63,897 nt of DNA from Firmicutes bacterium HGW-Firmicutes-15 (GTDB lineage Bacteria; Bacillota; Syntrophomonadia; Syntrophomonadales; Syntrophomonadaceae): assembly GCA_002840245.1 (NCBI GenBank), contig PHAA01000020.1, positions 1-63,897 on the forward strand, written 5' to 3'. The first letter of the stretch is position 1; each line of letters starts with the position of its first letter. This document shows positions 27,358-35,423 of the stretch, in pieces. A model generated the notes under the pieces. That model saw nothing but the letters and a program-made list of their open reading frames with translations. It searched no databases and had not been told where the DNA came from. Made by a program: the position numbers and the translations under genes.

Positions 27358-28086
27358 GTGAAAATATATGTCGCTATAGATGACACTGACAGCCTGGAGG
27401 TTGGTGCAACTGGTCAATCGGCTAATGAGCTGCGACGAATTATAAAAGAAATGGGTTGGGGGGAACCCGAACCTGTAACCCGGCACCAGTTATTGTTGCA
27501 TCCGGATATACCGTATACTTCTCATAACAGTTCTATGTGTTTTATTGTAGAAATGAAGGAAGATAAGCTTAATGAATTCATTGATTGCGCTGCTGAGTTT
27601 TTAAAAGAAACCAGTGCTCCAGGTTCAGACCCCGGATTATGTGTTGCAGTAAATGACCGGATAAAGGATATGAACAATTTAATGAGCTTTGGATTCAAGG
27701 CCAAAGTGGAGATACTGAATAAGGAAGAAGCATATAAGATAGCCGAAGATTGTGGCATTCATCTTTCTGAACACGGCGGTACCGGACAAGGAATTATAGG
27801 AGCGCTGGCCGGGATTGCACTCCGGATGACCGGTAATGATGGGAGATTTCAGGGAAGAACCAAGCTGAAAGATGCCGGAGAAACAATGGGGATAGGTGAA
27901 ATTATTGCGAACACTGAAATAGAAGAAGTACAATCGATTGATGGGCATGTACTTACTGACGATGAAATACTTATAATAGGTGATAAAATAAAAACAGTCC
28001 TGCTGGATGGTAAAAGGAAGCTTCTGGTTTACCGCGAAAACGACGGGTGGCATACCTGTAATAATCAACACCTTAAAAATTATTGA
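27358..28086 (+). CDS. TiaS-like (DDTDS) domain protein, copy 1
   Basis: 242 residues. GTG 27358, seven bases after AGGAGG, or the adjacent TTG 27355. AIDDTDSLEVG at the N-terminus, PYTSHNSSMCF, and HLSEHGGTGQGIIGALAGIALRMTGNDGRF are reminiscent of the catalytic part of TiaS, the archaeal agmatidine-tRNA synthetase, but the protein is much shorter than TiaS (~420) and lacks its RNA-binding C-terminus. It belongs to a stand-alone COG1571-like group of unknown function. First of three tandem copies following the importer genes, 40 bases after the binding protein. Possibly an ATP-using step on the imported ligand or on a cofactor; inferred. Confidence 0.75.
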   Translation: MKIYVAIDDTDSLEVGATGQSANELRRIIKEMGWGEPEPVTRHQLLLHPDIPYTSHNSSMCFIVEMKEDKLNEFIDCAAEFLKETSAPGSDPGLCVAVNDRIKDMNNLMSFGFKAKVEILNKEEAYKIAEDCGIHLSEHGGTGQGIIGALAGIALRMTGNDGRFQGRTKLKDAGETMGIGEIIANTEIEEVQSIDGHVLTDDEILIIGDKIKTVLLDGKRKLLVYRENDGWHTCNNQHLKNY

Positions 28087-28107
28087 GTACATTGGAGGTT
28101 TCGAAAA

Positions 28108-28848
28108 ATGAAAATATTTGTTGCTATTGATGACTCCCTCCAGCTAGACGGTGGTAAAGCAGGTGTAACCGCATCATTAATGACCCAAGCCATAGAAGAT
28201 AACCGCTGGGGTAAATGTACAATTCCCAGCCGTCATAGGTTATATCCCCATCCTGATACCGGATGCAAAAAACACAATACTGCCCGCAGTTTTTCGGCAG
28301 ACATTGAGGAACAATACCTGCAAGTATTTATTGACTATGCCTGTAACCTGATAAAATCCAGTGGGACTCCTGAATCCAATGCTGGACTGGCTATTGCAAT
28401 CCCGGAACTAATGGGAAATACCGATGAGCTGCTGGACTATGCGTATCGCGCTAAAGAGGGTATGGTGAGCAAGAATGAAGCTCTTGCATTTTCTGAAAAA
28501 ACGGGCATTTATTTATTTGAATTGAGCGGCAGCGGACGAGGCATAATCGGCGCACTTGCAGCAGCCGGGCTCCGCATCACTGGAAATGATGGACAGTTTA
28601 GAGGAAAACTGCAGCTTAGCAAAGTCGAAAATTATGTAGCAACGGTAAGCGAAATAATATATAACACATATGTTGAACAGGTAAAGAATATGGATATGGA
28701 GCTTATTGGACTTGATGAATATGTACGCATGGGTGAAAAAGTAAAGGTTGTACTGCTTGATAATAAATACACTTTGATGGTTTTTCCCACCGATATTCAA
28801 CACCCGAAATGGCAGACCAGCACCACCCATATGCTGCGAGTATTCTAA
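28108..28848 (+). CDS. TiaS-like domain protein, copy 2 (diverged Asp motif)
   Basis: 246 residues. Same architecture as its neighbours, but the N-terminal DDTD motif is DDSL, the HNSSM motif is HNTAR, and SEHGGTGQG has become FELSGSGRG. GRGIIGALAAAGLRITGNDGQFRG is kept. The pattern suggests a partner subunit that lost catalysis or changed substrate while keeping the fold. ATG 28108 behind GGAGG. 21 bases after copy 1. Confidence 0.75.
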   Translation: MKIFVAIDDSLQLDGGKAGVTASLMTQAIEDNRWGKCTIPSRHRLYPHPDTGCKKHNTARSFSADIEEQYLQVFIDYACNLIKSSGTPESNAGLAIAIPELMGNTDELLDYAYRAKEGMVSKNEALAFSEKTGIYLFELSGSGRGIIGALAAAGLRITGNDGQFRGKLQLSKVENYVATVSEIIYNTYVEQVKNMDMELIGLDEYVRMGEKVKVVLLDNKYTLMVFPTDIQHPKWQTSTTHMLRVF

Positions 28849-28905
28849 TCGGAAAGCGTTACCAAAGAACCATCAGCTTGTCACAAAATTACGGGAGGCT
28901 TATTG

Positions 28906-29670
28906 ATGAAAATTCTTGTTTCAATAGATGATACGGATACTATGAAAATGGATGGTATTGAGGTCAGGGGAACCGGGGAACTAGCTGGTCTGATTAAGCA
29001 GGCTATTGAGGAATATGGCTGGGGCAGCTGTGAACCGATTACTCGTCACCAACTACTCATACATCCAGGCATACCATATACCTCCCATAACAGTTCGATG
29101 TGTTTCGAAGCTGAGATTGAACAAGCTTTTTTAGAACCTCTGATTGACTTTGCATCCGATTTTTTAGCTAACGAAAGCACACCCGACTCAGATCCGGGAT
29201 TGTGTGTCGCAGTTACCGATCGTATAAGCCGACCGGGGTGGCTTATAGCTTTTGGTTATATGGCCAAGAATTATGTGTTAAACAAGCAGGAGGCCTATGA
29301 TCTAGCTGAAAAGTTGGGCATTCATCTTTCCGAACATGGAGGAACCGGCCAGGGAGTGATTGGTGCGTTGGCCGGAGCCGGATTACGCCTCAGCGGGAAT
29401 GACGGTCGGTTCAAAGGGAAATTGAAGATCAAAGCGGAAAATAGCATTATTAAGGCAGGAGATATTTGTTCCCAGGTAAAGGTTGATATGGTTAAGTGTC
29501 TGGAGGAAGGCATTGTGCTGCAGTACGATGATATGGTTGTCCTGGGAGATCATATTAAGCCAGTATGGTTATATGGAAAATCGGTCTTGCTTGTGCACGC
29601 AATTAATGAAGATACTGTAACCCAGGCACACTGGCAAACCTATTCCAAAAGGCAACTAAAAGATTTCTAG
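28906..29670 (+). CDS. TiaS-like (DDTDT) domain protein, copy 3
   Basis: 254 residues from ATG 28906 (GGGAGG seven bases upstream; a TTG at 28903 is less likely). Closer to copy 1: SIDDTDTMKMDG, TRHQLLIHPGIPYTSHNSSMCF, GLCVAVTDRI, HLSEHGGTGQGVIGALAGAGLRLSGNDGRF. The retained acidic motif implies it is active. 57 bases after copy 2. Confidence 0.77.
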   Translation: MKILVSIDDTDTMKMDGIEVRGTGELAGLIKQAIEEYGWGSCEPITRHQLLIHPGIPYTSHNSSMCFEAEIEQAFLEPLIDFASDFLANESTPDSDPGLCVAVTDRISRPGWLIAFGYMAKNYVLNKQEAYDLAEKLGIHLSEHGGTGQGVIGALAGAGLRLSGNDGRFKGKLKIKAENSIIKAGDICSQVKVDMVKCLEEGIVLQYDDMVVLGDHIKPVWLYGKSVLLVHAINEDTVTQAHWQTYSKRQLKDF

Positions 29671-29723
29671 CAATTTATAATAATTTGGGGTCTAACCCTA
29701 AATTATTAGGGAGATGAAAATAA

Positions 29724-29930
29724 ATGTGGAGTATCAGTGATAAAGGAGAACGTGAGTTCACGGGAGGCAAGGAGGATTGGGCTGTTGTTGCCCATATAGC
29801 TGAGAATTGCTCTGGTTTTAAACCCGATGATGAAGACGAAATGGTGGCCGACGAAGCCGTCTCCTGCTATAACTGCCGTTACCGACGTTGGACTAGAAAG
29901 TCCTTTGCGTGCTGCATAAAGAAAATGTGA
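29724..29930 (+). CDS. Small cysteine-rich protein at the end of the importer/TiaS operon
   Basis: 68 residues, not recognised. ATG 29724 lies behind TAGGGAG. The C-terminal third carries CYNCRYRRW...CC (CxxC plus CC) with many basic residues, suggesting a metal or Fe-S site or a nucleic-acid contact; the N-terminal part is acidic. A small CCCTAA/TTAGGG hairpin (29696-29711) just precedes its ribosome site. Co-transcription with the TiaS-like genes is likely. Confidence 0.55.
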   Translation: MWSISDKGEREFTGGKEDWAVVAHIAENCSGFKPDDEDEMVADEAVSCYNCRYRRWTRKSFACCIKKM

Positions 29931-30007
29931 ATGAATGTGATAGATCATAAAAGATTTGTCGATATCCTGAGTTCATCAGACAAAATAGTATTATATAGAG
30001 CAGGATT

Positions 30008-30036
30008 TCAACAATAGGACGGAGAAATGTTATAAT
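30008..30036 (+). promoter_or_regulatory. Candidate sigma-A promoter for riboswitch 3
   Basis: TCAACA at 30008-30013 and TATAAT at 30031-30036 are separated by 17 bases. A start near 30043 would put the transcript's 5' end just before the aptamer. Confidence 0.5.
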
Positions 30037-30051
30037 AATTAAATATTATCA

Positions 30052-30196
30052 TCTTCGAGCCTAGCTTCCTGTGGTTTTGACTATGGACACTTGGCCGATA
30101 GGGTTGAACTGGAAACGGTTAGGCCTCCCATGCGGAAAGAAGATTGATTGCGGTGTTAAACCATGGCGATTTGCTTTACGCATTTCGCCTTTTTTT
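30052..30196 (+). ncRNA. Moco-type riboswitch 3 with terminator
   Basis: Most diverged copy. The outer stem is ATCTTC...GAAGAT here instead of CTCC...GGAG, a compensatory change on both sides that supports the structure. CTGGAAACGG, GGCCTCCCATGCGGAAAG are kept. A terminator follows (GGCGA...TCGCC then seven T, ~30165-30196). It precedes the molybdopterin oxidoreductase, the most classical target of the four. Confidence 0.8.
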
Positions 30197-30409
30197 GTAT
30201 CAAAGGGCGATAGTATAAGAGCAACCACGATTTACCGACGTCCAAAGATGGACTAGTGTCGAGATGCCAGGGATAGCAAGGAGCGACCGCTGTCGATATT
30301 GGCCCGGGATTAATAATAAAATGATAAAGATGTTATCTGGAGTATGCAAAATGATATTTATTTTATAATAAATGAATTTTGAAAACATTATTTAAGGGGT
30401 TTTGCTAAT

Positions 30410-32488
30410 ATGTCGGAAGAGACTAAATGGGTAAAAACTCACTGCGCACGGATGGATCATGGTGGTTGTGGACTGCTGGTCGAGGTCAAGGATAACGAGA
30501 TTATTAAAATCAAGGGTAATCCAGAAGGATATTTAAATAGGGGATACACCTGCTACAAAGGTAGGGTATCAGCCGAACGTCTTAGCCATCCCGATCGTCT
30601 TCAATATCCGCTAAAGCGTATGGGGGAACGTGGGGAGGGGAAATGGCAGCGCATTTCCTGGGATGAAGCACTCGATTATACAGCTAATAATCTGCTCAGG
30701 ATAAAAGAGAAGTACGGGGCGCGGGCTGTCGGATTCGGGGTCGGGATGCCTAAGGGCTTGGAGCATTTCATCATGATTCGGCTGGCCAATGTCTTCGGCT
30801 CGCCCAACGTCGTCGCCTCTCAGGATGTATGTCATGCTCCACGAGAGGTTACTGGCATGCACACATGTGGGTTTTACCCGGTTGCCGACCTCCACAACCC
30901 GACCCAGTTGATTCTTTCATGGGCCAGCAATGTTCTTTCTACCAACGAGGAGGGGCAAATAGGCGGCACCGCCTTGCAACAGCTAAAGAATGGGGCCAAG
31001 CTGATCGTGGTTGATCCTCGCCGGACAGAACTTGCCGAAAAGGCCCTACTATGGCTGCAGCTTAAACCCGGAACAGCCCAGGCACTGGCACTGGGTTTCT
31101 TACACGTTATAATTGAGGAATCGCTCTATGATAAAGAATTTGTTGAAAAGTACACCTTCGGGTTCGAGGAATTAGCGCAGCACACAAAACAGTATTCACC
31201 GGAAGTGGTTTCTGAAATAACTTGGGTTGAACCTGATCTGATACGTAAAGCTGCCAGGATGTATGTTGAAGCCAAACCCGCTGCTCTACAGTGGGGCAAT
31301 GCCATCGAACATGACATCAATGTCTTTGATGCTACCCGCTCACTGGTTTGTATGATGGCCATCACAGGAAACCTGGAAGTGCCAGGGGGTAATATCAATG
31401 CCTATGAACCCAAAATCGCAGGTCTGGGCGAAATGGTACGAGCTGATCTGATGCCCAATAAAGTTAAAGAAATGATCGGTGCTTACCACGGCACGATCCC
31501 AAAAATGATGACCGTGCCCCCGACCTATTTCCGCAAGGCAGTGCTGGAAGGGAAGCCTTACCCAGTCAGGGGATACTACGGTATGTGCACGAATCCCCTG
31601 GTGGCTTGGGCAGATAGCAAGCTTAGCTATGAAGCTTTTAAGAGCCTTGATTTTATCGCCATGGCAGAAATATTCATGACGCCCACCGCCTCTATGGCGG
31701 ATATCGTCTTTCCGGTTGCGCACCAGTTTGAGATGAATGATATTGGCCACTACGGAATTGGACACGGTATAATACTAGCTCGTCCGAAAGTCGTCGATCC
31801 ACCAGAAGAGTGCTGGCCTGATATTAAGATCATGAATGAGTTAGGCAAGCGGGTCTCGCCATCTGAATACTGGCATGATAATTTCGAGGATTTTCTCGAA
31901 GATTTGCTTAAGCCCTCGGGTTTAAGCTATAGCGAATTTGTTGCGAAAGGTTATCTAAAGGGGCCTGATCGTTTCAAACTATATCAGGAGAAAGGTTTCA
32001 AAACTCCCACCGGAAAGGTGGAATTAAAATTAAGCACCGCGGAGAAGTTTAAACTGAAACCGCTGCCTGATTTCACCGCTCTGCCGGAAGAGGATGATGC
32101 TGCGTATCCTCTGATTTTAATAAGCGCGAAGAGCCGCTATTATCTCCTCTCATCATACAGGTGGGTTGATAAACTTCGCCGAAAACGACCAGACCCACTG
32201 GTTGAAATCCATCCTGAAACGGCAGCCAGCTATGGCATTAATGATGGCGACAAGGTTGTCATCGAAACGAAGTACGGCGAAATTGTTCAGGTGGCAAAGG
32301 TTACCGATATTGTTCATCCTCGTGTGATCAGTGCTGCCCTGGGATGGTGGTTCCCAGAAGGAGATGCGGCCAAGCAATTTGAATGGCAAAAATCAAATTT
32401 TAATATGCTCACCTCTGCAGGTAAGCTGGGCAAAGAGTTTGGAACACCGAACTTGAAGAATCTACCGTGCAGGATACGGAAAGGTTGA
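30410..32488 (+). CDS. Molybdopterin oxidoreductase, DMSO-reductase family (Mo/W-bisMGD), cytoplasmic
   Basis: 692 residues of the DMSO-reductase/acetylene-hydratase/polysulfide-reductase type. RISWDEALDYTANNLL, KLIVVDPRRTELAEKA and the C-terminal DGDKVVIETKYG domain are typical. No Tat signal. The usual four-Cys cluster motif is altered: only Cys12, Cys20 and Cys48 are seen, with CARMDHGGC where a CxxCxxxC would be expected, so Met15, His17 or nothing must fill the fourth site. The metal ligand should be Cys141 (ASQDVCHAP), as in acetylene hydratase and arsenate reductases. Natural substrate unknown. It follows a Moco riboswitch by 214 bases and precedes an XdhC-like gene by four bases. Confidence 0.87.
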   Translation: MSEETKWVKTHCARMDHGGCGLLVEVKDNEIIKIKGNPEGYLNRGYTCYKGRVSAERLSHPDRLQYPLKRMGERGEGKWQRISWDEALDYTANNLLRIKEKYGARAVGFGVGMPKGLEHFIMIRLANVFGSPNVVASQDVCHAPREVTGMHTCGFYPVADLHNPTQLILSWASNVLSTNEEGQIGGTALQQLKNGAKLIVVDPRRTELAEKALLWLQLKPGTAQALALGFLHVIIEESLYDKEFVEKYTFGFEELAQHTKQYSPEVVSEITWVEPDLIRKAARMYVEAKPAALQWGNAIEHDINVFDATRSLVCMMAITGNLEVPGGNINAYEPKIAGLGEMVRADLMPNKVKEMIGAYHGTIPKMMTVPPTYFRKAVLEGKPYPVRGYYGMCTNPLVAWADSKLSYEAFKSLDFIAMAEIFMTPTASMADIVFPVAHQFEMNDIGHYGIGHGIILARPKVVDPPEECWPDIKIMNELGKRVSPSEYWHDNFEDFLEDLLKPSGLSYSEFVAKGYLKGPDRFKLYQEKGFKTPTGKVELKLSTAEKFKLKPLPDFTALPEEDDAAYPLILISAKSRYYLLSSYRWVDKLRRKRPDPLVEIHPETAASYGINDGDKVVIETKYGEIVQVAKVTDIVHPRVISAALGWWFPEGDAAKQFEWQKSNFNMLTSAGKLGKEFGTPNLKNLPCRIRKG

Positions 32489-32491
32489 AGC

Positions 32492-33139
32492 ATGGTTTCG
32501 AATTATTACCCTGGTGACAAGAATTACGACTTGGAGTTAAACATTATGAGTTTTTTAGAGGAAAAGCAGGAAGAAGATAGTACCAGCGAGGTTTTAATTA
32601 AACCAGTTTGCACTGGTGACCGGTTGATAATAGCTGGTTCGGGTAATGTGGCTCTAAACATTTATAAAATTGCCGCAATCTTGGGCTACAGTATAACCGT
32701 TATTGACCATAGAGCTGAAACGCTTACCAGGGAAAGATTTCCGGAAGCCAGTGAACTGTTGCTGGGGGATATTGTTGAACTGATGAGGGCTTGTGATATC
32801 AGTGAAACCACCAGCATAGTTTTAGTAACCTACAATCATGAATTTGATGAACCAGCCTTGCAGACAATTATAAAATCTCCGGCCAGGTACATAGGGGTGC
32901 TGGGCAATAAACGGAAGGTAACCGCTTATTTCAGCAGGCTGAAAACACTAGGGATTTCAGAGGAACTTATTAATAGGGTTCATATACCGATTGGTCTTGA
33001 TTTAGGAGGAGAGTTAGCCGCAGATATAGCCCTGGCAGCAGTGGCAGAAATACAGGCGGTAAAATACGGACGTCCTGGAGGGTTTGTTACCATAAAACAT
33101 ATTAATAAGGAGTTTGTAGAACATGATGATTTATTTTGA
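32492..33139 (+). CDS. XdhC-like Rossmann protein (Mo cofactor chaperone type)
   Basis: 215 residues. The XdhC/CoxI C-terminal Rossmann domain is clear: LIIAGSGNVALNIYKIAAILGYSITVIDHR, YIGVLGNKRKVTAYF, and PIGLDLGGELAADIALAAVAEIQAVKYGRPGG. The N-terminal XdhC domain with its CGG-type motif is absent; instead there is a ~45-residue acidic start. XdhC proteins bind and help sulfurate Mo cofactor for xanthine-dehydrogenase-family enzymes. Here it is four bases after a DMSO-reductase-family gene, where FdhD would be the usual helper, so its client is probably that enzyme. Confidence 0.85.
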   Translation: MVSNYYPGDKNYDLELNIMSFLEEKQEEDSTSEVLIKPVCTGDRLIIAGSGNVALNIYKIAAILGYSITVIDHRAETLTRERFPEASELLLGDIVELMRACDISETTSIVLVTYNHEFDEPALQTIIKSPARYIGVLGNKRKVTAYFSRLKTLGISEELINRVHIPIGLDLGGELAADIALAAVAEIQAVKYGRPGGFVTIKHINKEFVEHDDLF

Positions 33140-33221
33140 GGATGACGGCTCGTCACCAGGTACAAAGAATGACTATTGAATAATACCAACGGTATTTGGG
33201 CTGGAAAGGATTGGATGCATT

Positions 33222-34034
33222 ATGACAGATGATTTTTTAGACATAGTTCTTAAACCTATTGGAGTAGTAAGATCCGCAATGATTAATCCTGATGACGTCC
33301 CTATGGCCGGGCAACCGGGCCGGGTGGAGATTTTTCCTCAATACAGTGAGGCATTGCATAGAATTGACGAAAACTCTCATCTATGGCTCTTACTCTGGTT
33401 TCATAAATCAGACCGGAATTGCCTGCGCTCAGTACCCGCCAGGGTAAATCCAAATCTTCCCGAGTATGGTGTCTTCGGACTTAGATCGCCCAATCGGCCC
33501 AATCCCATTGCCTTGACTTTGGTAAATCTGGATTCAGTTAACGGCAATATCCTCCAGGTACACGGATTGGACGCTATTGATGGGACTCCCGTGCTGGATA
33601 TCAAATCGTATTATGAGCAAGATATAGTATTCTCGCCTAAAACTCCTTATATATGGGCTCATAATCCTGTCATGCGTCGCAATATATTTTTAAAACAAGC
33701 CCTATCCCACCATCAGGAAGAATGTGCGGATCTATTTATGGCAGTACGTATGGCCTTGGTAGCCGATGAATATATGGGGCATCTTAATCGGCCTGATTTA
33801 ATGCTCACTGTAACTGGTTCGGCTTGCCTGGCAGATACCTTGCAAGGATTAAGTAGGGCTCGGTTAGCCAATCCTCCGAGGTTTAATTTCCAGGAAACAA
33901 TGAGCCTTAATCGCAGCTTATGGGAGAAACCTAATCGCACCTTAACTCTAACGGCCAGGCAAGAACTGAATGCAGAGACTTTCACCAAGCTTACTGATGA
34001 GGAACTCTTTATTATTGAACTAAAGGAGTTATAA
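33222..34034 (+). CDS. TsaA/TrmO-like protein with extra C-terminal domain
   Basis: 270 residues. The N-terminal ~145 are the TsaA/TrmO (UPF0066) beta-barrel, a SAM-dependent tRNA m6t6A methyltransferase in E. coli: KPIGVVRSAM, GRVEIFPQYSEAL, GLRSPNRPNPIALT and DGTPVLDIKSYY. The C-terminal ~110 residues include TVTGSACLADTLQGLSRARLANPPRFNF, which resembles the core of FmdE-type domains linked to molybdenum or tungsten formylmethanofuran dehydrogenases; this match is by eye. The operon position behind a Moco riboswitch suggests a role with a metal cofactor rather than tRNA. Confidence 0.75.
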   Translation: MTDDFLDIVLKPIGVVRSAMINPDDVPMAGQPGRVEIFPQYSEALHRIDENSHLWLLLWFHKSDRNCLRSVPARVNPNLPEYGVFGLRSPNRPNPIALTLVNLDSVNGNILQVHGLDAIDGTPVLDIKSYYEQDIVFSPKTPYIWAHNPVMRRNIFLKQALSHHQEECADLFMAVRMALVADEYMGHLNRPDLMLTVTGSACLADTLQGLSRARLANPPRFNFQETMSLNRSLWEKPNRTLTLTARQELNAETFTKLTDEELFIIELKEL

Positions 34035-34185
34035 ACAAAAAGTAGGGCATTCTTTATGGAACCATGGGCTCAAACCGGAAACAACGAGATTATCTGTTCA
34101 GGATGTGCAAAAATGAACATATAGTCAGATTATAAACGTCATATTTACAGGCTTTTTTATAAACGGCCAGAAAGGTGAGCAATAT

Positions 34186-34932
34186 ATGCCCGTTATTACT
34201 GCCCAAGAGGCATTAAGCCAATTAATAAGTAAAGCTGATAATTCAGTCACAAACCTGGAAGTAAGTGTTAACAGTCGGGCTCTGTCTGCTGAAGAAGCAA
34301 TAGGGCATCCAGAGAGGCAGGATTACCCCTTAATCAGGGGTAAAGAGGTACTGCTGCAAGCGGAGATTCAGGGCTCTATTGGACAGGCTTTTACCGGGGA
34401 CCCCATACCCTTTGACGGAACCATCGATACATTGTTAAAGACACTTAGCGATCGACCTGGTCATCAGGCACTGGCTGTAGCCGTTTTAAATGCGCTAGCT
34501 AAGAAAATGGGTATAACCAGCAACACTATCCATTGTGTAAATAACGAGCCTGAGGAGTGTGGTCAGTACATCAGTGAATATTTATTTAGTCAACATGGTG
34601 CCTGCAATGTGGGAATCATAGGATATCAACCTGCTCTGCTGGAGCATTGTAAAGATCGGTTCGGAGTAGAGCACGTACATATCACTGACCTTAACCCCGA
34701 TATAATAGGAGAGCTGAGGTATGGAGTTGAGGTATGGGATGGCTTAAAAGATACTCCCAAACTGGTTGAAACTTCAGATGTTCTTCTAATAACAGGTACT
34801 ATCTTGGCTAACGGTACATTTACTGATGTTATCCCCGAGATTGGAAATAAACCTTATTACTTTTTTGGAACCACCTGTGCTGCATTAGCTGCAATCAATG
34901 GAGCAAATCGTCTGTGTCCCATGTCTAAATAA
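34186..34932 (+). CDS. DUF364 (PF04016) family protein, putative heavy-metal chelation
   Basis: 248 residues. The N-terminal half is the DUF4213 enolase-N-like part, the C-terminal half the DUF364 Rossmann-like part (CNVGIIGYQPALLEHCKDRFGVEHVHITDLNPD, SDVLLITGTILANGTFTDVIP, YYFFGTTCAALAAING). A solved Desulfitobacterium member was proposed to bind heavy metals; that function is not proven. It is 151 bases after the TrmO-like gene, probably the last gene of the riboswitch-3 transcript. ATG 34186 behind GAAAGGTGAG. Confidence 0.85.
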   Translation: MPVITAQEALSQLISKADNSVTNLEVSVNSRALSAEEAIGHPERQDYPLIRGKEVLLQAEIQGSIGQAFTGDPIPFDGTIDTLLKTLSDRPGHQALAVAVLNALAKKMGITSNTIHCVNNEPEECGQYISEYLFSQHGACNVGIIGYQPALLEHCKDRFGVEHVHITDLNPDIIGELRYGVEVWDGLKDTPKLVETSDVLLITGTILANGTFTDVIPEIGNKPYYFFGTTCAALAAINGANRLCPMSK

Positions 34933-35055
34933 CGTGTGTGCCCAACACCTCATTAGATTTTATTGCAGGACGTCGTTTTAATTTGTAAATAACAATACTA
35001 ATATGCAGGTTTATGAAATTTAATGTCGAAATGAATTATCACAAACAATTAAATA

Positions 35056-35200
35056 TACTCCGAGCTTGTCAACCTAAAATGAAAATCACGGTTTTCAGGC
35101 CGTTCGGGTATGTCGGGAAACTGACATGCCTCCCAATGTGGAAAGGAGAAGCTGAAATCAGCCAGATAACGGGCGGACTGCTTTTGCGGTTCGCCTTTCT
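35056..35200 (+). ncRNA. Moco-type riboswitch 4 with terminator
   Basis: CTCCGAGC at 35058, GGTATGTCGGGAAACTGACATGCC stem (all eight pairs covary with copies 1 and 2), CTCCCAATGTGGAAAGGAG, then GGGCGGAC / GGTTCGCC with T-rich tail ending near 35200. The ACAATTAAATAT just upstream is shared with copy 2. It precedes the second FecBCD-type importer operon. Confidence 0.8.
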
Positions 35201-35423
35201 TGTTTATTTGGTTGCGGGTAACTATTTTACAGTTATCTTTGCTCGGTACTTCTTTCTGCCGGGCTTTTGGTTTTTCTGGAATTATGGTCTAGAAAATGGA
35301 AGGAGGTTAGTAAGAAATAAGGTGTGACTGATTCATTAAGAAGGGTGACAAGCATGAAAAAGAAAAATCAACGGAAAAACGGATCCAATGTTCAAAATAT
35401 TTGTTTTAAGGAGGAAAAATTAG

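Noticed and set aside
35013-35327. Open frame across riboswitch 4
   Set aside because: Same reason; covers the aptamer and terminator.
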